Positions 57,855-64,000 of a stretch of DNA of 64,000 nt are shown here, piece after piece. The stretch spans positions 5,788,501 to 5,852,500 of the forward strand of contig OZ024869.1 in NCBI GenBank assembly GCA_964017185.1, in the 5' to 3' direction. Position numbers and translations under genes: made by a program. Source of the stretch: Rugalucina vietnamica. Its lineage: Eukaryota; Mollusca; Bivalvia; Lucinida; Lucinidae. The notes under the pieces were generated by a model. The model did no database searches, was not told the origin of the DNA, and saw only the letters and a program-made list of their open reading frames with translations. Numbering within the stretch: the first letter of the stretch is position 1; each line of letters opens with the position of its first letter.

Positions 57855-58280
57855 GTATACTTTAATTTTTGCATTTAACGTTGAGATGTTTTGATTTAAT
57901 GCAAATTCTAGTTCTTGTCTATCACTGAACGTTCTAAATTATCAACCTCCTGTCTTACTGCTATCAAATCTCATTCCATACGATACTATGAGACGGTGTT
58001 TGAAACTTCAAATAAAACTTGGTTTTGGTCAATAAAAATTCTGGCGAAGTGCTCAGTAAACTGAAATGTAGAGGGGTCCATGCGATAAGCTTGTCCACAT
58101 ACGATTTTTTTCACTCTGTATACCACATTGCCACATAATCTGCCTAAAGAAAAAAACTATTCTATTTGATAGAGTGGACCTTCAAAAGAGCATTGGAAAA
58201 CTCTGGTTCACTCTATTTGGCCTGTAATGACAGTAAAGTTTTTTTTTCACTTCCTCTGACCAAAGTCGATATACACTTGG
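57855..58280. other. Intron 33 start, nothing recognised
   Basis: AT-rich; no gene or named repeat before the retroelement. Confidence 0.35.
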
Positions 58281-59735
58281 TCATGTCAGAATGTATGCAA
58301 CGCCTTATCATCTCTCCTGGATAATGTTTATATTAGATTCGGAACCAGGTTATACAGACATATTGTTGGAATTCCGATGGGTACAAACTGCACCATTCTT
58401 GTAGCTAATTTATTTTTATACTGCTACGAAAGAGATTATCCACCTGAACTACAGATGAACAAAGCCAATATCTCAGATACCGAAACCCCCTTTTTAGATT
58501 TACATCTTTCTGTTGCAAATGGATTTGTTTCTTCTAAAATTTGTGAAAAGCGCGATGACTTTGATTTTGATATAGTAAATTTTCCGTTTTTGGATGGTGA
58601 CGTTCCTCGTCGTGCTTCTTATGGTGTATACATTTCTCAACTTATTAGGTTTGCTAGAGTCTGCAATCATGTTACGGACTTCAACGCTCGAAATAAATGT
58701 TTAACGGCCAAACTTCTCCAACAGGGTTATCGGTATCATAAACTTTGAAAGACATTTTCTAAATTTTATCGTAGACACTATGAATTCATTTCCAAATATA
58801 ATGTTGGGTTAAAGACGCTTTTAGGTGAGGGCCTTTTGGAACCAGAATTTTATGGTGACTTGGTTTACAAATTTAAGAAACTTATAGGAAGGAATGATTT
58901 TTCTTTTCAGTTCAAAAAATCATTACACATTACAGACGTACAGGTTTTAACTTGAATGTTATGCGACAGTCTGCATGCTTAGTTTTTTAACCCAATCATG
59001 GTTGATAACTATGCTGCCTTCTTTATTTGCACGCCTGTGGGTCGGGCGTCAGACTCTATGATGGCCCCGACTTAAAGCTATTAATTTTAGTTGGTTGGGG
59101 ACGGAGTTTCTTGTCTGTTGCTTGGCCCACCGGGGTCCAACTGGTGTTTTTCTTTTGCTCAGAAGTTAGTAAGTTATTCGGCGCCCAGGGATCTCCATCG
59201 TCGGACAGCTTACTGAATCTGTTGATGATTTATCTGTTTGTCAGCTTACTCAATCTGTGAGTCCTGGGTTTTGATTCATCAGGATGTTTATCATGATTTA
59301 TTTGTTTGTTCTTGATGATTCATTGACTAGTTAGAGATTCACCACAAGGACCGAAGAACTAACTAAATGTTATGAACCACTGCAGAGGCTGAGGGTGAGG
59401 TAAGGTGCCTGTAAAATCGATTTAAGCCCACCAGTAATTTTATATTACTGATCGTTCCAAGGCGATACTTCTGTGGTGGTTCTTTCGTTTTATGTCTTGG
59501 TGTTTAAAATTTTTGTGCTGTTGGCACCTTATGTATGTTTTCATATTTTTAGTTAAGTTTAGGTAACTGAGTGGCCACCTATTGGGAACGTAGCTGCCCA
59601 TTCGGCTTACGATATGTTTTCATAGTATAAGTACCTGATTGTTAATTTTATTTTTTCCCATATCGGTTTTTGGAGTGGGAATCTTTTTCTGATTGCGCCT
59701 TTTCCTTATTTTTGCCTACTTGTACCTTTTCATTC
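58281..59735 (+). pseudogene. Family A retroelement copy A8, RT C-terminal part plus full 3' region
   Basis: The frame at about 58295-58748 reads IVGIPMGTNC, then YCYERD joined directly to YPPELQMNKANISDTETPFL, then NFPFLDGDVPRRASYGVYIS. The stretch expected to hold the YxDD box is missing. A TGA at 58746-58748 and further breaks follow. The IPMG box recalls Penelope-like reverse transcriptases, but the clade is not certain. From about 59030 the 3' region matches the dispersed family A copies and ends at TTGTACCTTTT near 59730. Confidence 0.75.
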
Positions 59736-60040
59736 GACTCCTAGGTACCTCGATTACCTTTTGAACATTGACAGTATTTTGCGGAATTCAACGTGCGATA
59801 TAAATGTTAAACAGCTAAACTTCTCCAGCAGGGCTATCGCTATCATACACTTTGAATAACATTTTCGAAATTTTATCGCAGACACTATGAATTGATTTCC
59901 AAATTTAATGCTGGGCTAAAGACGCTTTTACGTGAGGGCCTTTCGGAACCAGAATTTTATGGTGACTTGGTTTACAAATTTAAGGCACTTTTAGGAAGGA
60001 ATGATTTTTCTTTTCAGTTCAGAAAAATCATTACACGTTA

Positions 60041-61246
60041 TGCAGCTTTCACACTTACCACGATTCGACCACGATTGGTATCGTGGTGTTAATCGTGGAC
60101 CAATCGGGACTATCGTATCCAATCTTATCAGATCGTATCATATCTTGATGTCAATCGTGATAATCGGGATAATCGTGGAGAATTTTTTGGCTGCCAAAAA
60201 TTTTTCCACGATTACCACGATTGGCGGGACCATCGTGGCCATCGCATCAGATCGTATGTCATCGTAACAAATCGCAGTAAATCGTATCTCATCTTGTTCC
60301 TGAATCGCGGTGATCGGGGTCGACCAAAACACTGCGATCTGTTGAGATGAGTTGCGATCTCCTACGAATTGTTACGGTCTGTTACGATTCGAGAAAAATT
60401 GTCTGGCCCGATTAACTACGATTAACTACGAGACGATGCGAATTACTCGCGATAGGATGCGATCTGATACGAGTAAATGCGATGAGACACGATACCCCAC
60501 GCTTTTGCCACGGATGCTTACGATCTGTTACGAATTATAAATAAATAAACACATCGGGCACGATAAATGAATTATATTCTTTGATCAACAATAGAAAACT
60601 GAATTTTAATACGGTCCTTTTCAGTATTAATTAGAAATCTGAAGGATGGCAACAGTGGCAGGGGTAGAAAGGGGAATGATAAGGCTTTATCATAAGCATG
60701 CATTACTAATGCAAATGACGCATTCTCTTCATTCTCAACTCCTTCCATCATCAATGTTATTTCGTCTTCAGTGCTTAAAAACGTAATGAGTTATATGTTT
60801 GTTTTCGAAGTATATATACCAATCGTGGTCTCATCGTGACACAATCGTGACCACAATCAGCAAAAAGTCAAACCAACAGTCGTAATCTATCGCAACACAT
60901 CGTATCAGTTCTTGGGACTCGTACCGGAACGCATCTACGCGTATCAGTTCGTATCAAATCGCGGTCAAGTATCGTGGTAATCGTATCAGATCGCATTGGA
61001 ATCGGGCGCTTAATCGTAATAATCTTATCGGAACGTAACTAATCGTATCTATCCGGGACCAATATCGTGTTTCCAAATTTTGGCCGATCACCACCCTATC
61101 GTATCAGATCGGAACAGATCGTATCAAAACGCAACAAATCGCAAGAGAACGTATCAGAACGTCGAATTTTGACAAAATGTCCCGATTAGTTGCGATTTGT
61201 CAATCGTGGTGATCGCAACAGATCGTGCTCTAGTGTGAAAGCCGCA
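60041..61246. mobile_element. 1,206-base TIR element with TTA target duplication
   Basis: Starts TGCAGCTTTCACACT and ends AGTGTGAAAGCCGCA (15-base inverted repeats, one mismatch), flanked by TTA at 60038-60040 and 61247-61249. A 3-base TTA duplication is typical of PIF/Harbinger. Most of the interior is packed with variants of ATCGTATCAGATCGTATC on both strands. A different block at 60540-60830 has a minus-strand frame (LMMEGVENEENASFALVMH). Confidence 0.85.
60572..60790 (-). other. Unidentified reading frame inside the TIR element
   Basis: Minus-strand frame TEDEITLMMEGVENEENASF, then ALVMHAYDKALSFPFLP, ending at a stop by 60572. It is the only non-repetitive part of the element. It may be a relic of a transposase or partner protein, or a captured exon; I do not recognise it. 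Confidence 0.3.
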
Positions 61247-61894
61247 TTACAGACGTATAGGGTATAGCTGAAATGTTATGCGACAGTCTGCATGCTTAGT
61301 TTTTAACCCAGTCATGGTTGATAACTACGCTGCCTTCTTTTATTGCACGCCGGTTGGTCGGGCATCAGACTCTATGATAGCCCCGACCTAAAGCTATTCA
61401 TTTTTCTTGGTTGGGACCGGAGCTTCTTATCTGTTGCTTGGCCCACCGGGAATCAACTGGTGTTTTTTCTTTTGCTCCGGATTTCGGCGCCCAGGGATCA
61501 CCATCGTCGGGCAGTTTACTGAATCTGATTCATCATGTTGATAATCATGATTTATTTGTTTGTCCATGATAATTCATTTACTAGGTAATTCATCACGAGG
61601 ACCGAACAACTAACTAAATTTATGAACCGCTGCAGAAGATGAAGTTGAGGTAAGAGCCCCGTAAAACGGGTTAAAGTCCCCAGTAGTTTATATTACTGAT
61701 CGCCCTAAGGCGATACTTCTGTTGTGGCTCTATTTGTTTGAAGTTTGGAGTCGAATTTTTGTGCTGTTTAAACCTAACGTAAGTTTCGTACGTTTTCATA
61801 ATTTTAGTTAAGTTCGGGTTACTGAGTGGCCGCCTATTGGGAAATAGCTCTCACTCGGCATACGATATGTTCTCTAAGTACCTAACTGTCAGTT

Positions 61895-63055
61895 AATTTT
61901 TATCCCCCCGACAGGGTCGGGAGACATATTGTTTTTCCCCGTGCGTCTGTCCGTCCGTCTGTCCGTCACAAATCGTGTCCGCTCGATAACTTGAAAACCG
62001 TTAAAGATTTTTCAATGAAACTTGGAACACTTGTAAACCACGATGAGACAATGTGTCATGCACAAGAACCATAACTCTAGCTTGAGTATTTTTGGAGTTA
62101 TTCCCCTTTCATTATTTTCGATATAATTTCGTGTCCGCACTATAACTTGAAAACTTGGTACACTTGTAAACCACGATGAGACAATGTGTCATGCAGAAGA
62201 ACGATAACTCTGGCTTGAGTATTTTATGAGTTATTTCCCTTTGATTATTTTCCATACAATTTCGTGTCCGCTCTATAACTCGAAAACCGTAAGAGATATT
62301 TCAATGAAACTTGGTAGACTTATAAAGCACGATGAGATGATGTGTCTTGCAAAAGAACTATAACTCTTGCTTGCATATCTTTGGAGAAATTTCCCTTTGA
62401 TTATTTTCCATGCAATTTCGTGTCCTCTCTATAACTTGAAAACCGTAAGAGAAATTTCAGTGAAACTTGGTTCACTTATAAAGCACGATGAGAAAATGTG
62501 TCATGCACAAGAATTATAACTCTTGCTTTCATATCGTTGGAGTTATTTCCCTTTGATTATTTTTCCATACAATTTCATGTCCATTCTATAACTTGAAAAC
62601 CATAAGAAATATTTCAATGAAACTTGGTACACTTATAAAGCACGATAAGATTATGTGTCGTTGCTTAAGAACCATAACTATTGCTTGCATATCTTTGGAG
62701 TAATTTCCCTTTGATTTTTTTTTTCATACAATTTTGTGTCTGCTCAAAACCATTAGAGATTTTTCAGTGAAACATGGTACACTTATAAAGCATGATGAGA
62801 CGATGTGTCATGCACAAGAATCATTACTCTTGCTTTCACATCTTTGGAGTTATTTCCCTTTGATTATTTTCCATACAATTTCGTGCCCACTCTATAACTT
62901 GAAAACCGTAAGAGATATTTCAATGAAACTTGGTACACTTATAAAACAGAATGACAGGATATGTGATGCACAAGAACTATAACTCTTGCTTGCATATTTT
63001 GGACATGCACGTAGAAAGGGGGGAGACATCAGTTTTCACATAGAAAACAAATTCT
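61895..63055 (+). mobile_element. Tandem-core element with seven ~155-base units
   Basis: Begins CCCCGACAGGGTCGGGAGAC with a CGTCTGTCCGTCCGTCTGTC leader and ends GGGGGGAGACATCAGTTTTC. Seven units (starting about 61968, 62129, 62262, 62418, 62575, 62733, 62880) share CTATAACTTGAAAACCGTAA, TTTCAATGAAACTTGGTACA, GCACGATGAGA and TTTCCCTTTGATTATTTTCC. Unit 2 is shorter by about 25 bases. Inserted in family A copy A9. Confidence 0.8.
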
Positions 63056-63117
63056 AGTCCCACCTCGGTTTTCTTCCTGACTGCTCTTTTTCCTGATCAT
63101 TGCCTACTTGTGCTTTT

Positions 63118-64000
63118 TGTGAAGTCAAATTGCTGATCAGAAATACATGTAGGAGTCACACAAATTTAAAAAAGTAAATTGAAGTGCATATTATATAAAA
63201 GTATGGAACACTTTAAGCATTATGCAGAGTGAACCTTCAAAGTAAGATTCTACGAATCCGTGTGCCGCTCCTTCATTTCCTGTGGGTTGATCGTTGGTAC
63301 ATTATTATAAAAGATCATTTATGAATTTATGACTTATACCACTTTATGAGACATTTGCAAATATTAATGCATACTGTCTGTACACCATCTTTTAGAAACT
63401 GCATTTTTGTCAAAATCTCAACTTTCTGATACACTACAAGAAAATATGACCATTGAAAATTGAAAATCAAGCAAATCTGTGGACTAATTTTAAGGGTTTG
63501 GCGATCAGCTATGCATACAATACAATTTTATTTTGGTTTTGTGCATTTTAGATGAAAAATAATCAATTTAGATTTTTTCCGAGAAAATAGTCACTTCCCT
63601 TGCTGGCAATTTTACAATGAAAAAAGCCCTCTTCAAAAAATATTTAATTGCATAAAATTTTTATATGTCGGGCGATTTTCAATTTTTTGCGGCCTTTTTT
63701 GAGGCTTAGAATGCAAAATGGTGACATACTCATATTTTTCTTGTGGTATTTTAGAAAAATAACATTTAAAAAAAAATGCAATTTCTGGAAGATGATGAAT
63801 AGACAGTAGTCCTTATGACATTATGTACACAAGCTTTAGAGCACATGATGTTAACAAATAAATGAAGAATATAATGGACAAATACTGATACATAAAAAGT
63901 AAATTAAGAAAAAATTCAATCAAGACAACAGTCGGGAAAGAAAATTCAGCACTTAACAACACAAAATTGTTACAACTTGCATGAAGAACATGATGACTAG
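63118..64000. other. Right flank, nothing recognised
   Basis: AT-rich. No exon of the large gene, repeat or RNA gene could be identified. Confidence 0.4.

Larger units (their letters stand above)
59736..63117 (+). pseudogene. Second family A retroelement copy (A9), interrupted twice
   Basis: Head-to-tail with A8. It keeps a YLDYLLNID-like remnant near 59750 (the region deleted in A8) but lacks most of the following segment. It then has FYGDLVYKF and continues to 60040, is interrupted by the 60041-61246 element, resumes with the 3' region at 61250-61890, is interrupted by a tandem-core element (about 61895-63055), and ends with CACCTCGGTTTTCTTCCTGA and GCCTACTTGTGC near 63117. Confidence 0.72.

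Noticed and set aside
43003..57527. Additional exons in intron 32
   Set aside because: Exon 32 (ending with one base of a codon) joins exon 33 (needing one) without a gap, and no other segment with good splice sites and Cys-rich coding was seen; missed exons cannot be fully excluded.
57433..57843. Val/Gly-rich minus-strand frame opposite the mucin tract
   Set aside because: It is the shadow of the Thr/Pro repeat; the plus strand has splice sites and joins exon 32 in phase.
61965..63001. Regular repeats as a CRISPR-like array
   Set aside because: Units of about 155 bases are contiguous with no unique spacers; the surrounding DNA is eukaryotic.

Overview
The window looks like AT-rich nuclear DNA of a lophotrochozoan animal, most likely a bivalve mollusc. 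The reasons are many GT-AG introns, a secreted cysteine-rich multidomain gene, tRNA-derived SINE sequence, and dense palindromic elements and tandem-core elements of kinds I associate with bivalve genomes. The species assignment is an inference; no search was run.

The backbone is one large plus-strand gene. A TATA/CCAAT promoter lies near 5.85 kb, the start codon is at 6018, and 33 phase-consistent exons run to 57854, where the last visible exon ends at a splice donor, so the gene continues beyond what I can see. The roughly 1,834 codons encode a secreted protein in this order: signal peptide, EMI domain, EGF, a TB-like cysteine module, D1 (VWD-C8-TIL), D2 (VWD-C8-TIL), D' (TIL'-E'), D3 (VWD-C8-TIL), four LDL-receptor class A repeats, an unrecognised domain, and a Thr/Pro-rich mucin-like tract made of 36-base repeats. 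The D1-D2-D'-D3 order is that of von Willebrand factor and gel-forming mucins. The EMI start and the LDLa run resemble SCO-spondin. The CGLC motif of VWF and mucin D domains is missing its first Cys in all three D units.

Layout: 0-5 kb is a repeat-rich flank with five fragments of retroelement family A and an ancient direct duplication. 5.4-6.1 kb holds the promoter and exon 1. Intron 1 (6.1-11.7 kb) holds a foldback element, a decayed mariner and a decayed LINE. 11.7-43 kb holds exons 2-32, whose introns are crowded with palindromic MITE families B and C and with smaller families D and E, several of them touching splice sites. Intron 32 (43-57.5 kb) holds a SINE, a Helitron-like tandem-core array, and a 7.3 kb Ty3/gypsy LTR retrotransposon in antisense, inserted in that array. 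Its LTRs are nearly identical, it has a MYND finger ahead of its protease, and it carries a family A insertion with a 4-base target duplication. 58.3-63.1 kb has two head-to-tail family A retroelement copies. The second is interrupted by a 1,206-base TTA-flanked terminal-inverted-repeat element with an unusual ATCGTATC-rich interior and by a second tandem-core element. 63.1-64 kb shows nothing recognisable.

The cellular gene probably makes an extracellular gel, matrix or adhesive protein. Everything else I can name is mobile or repeated DNA.
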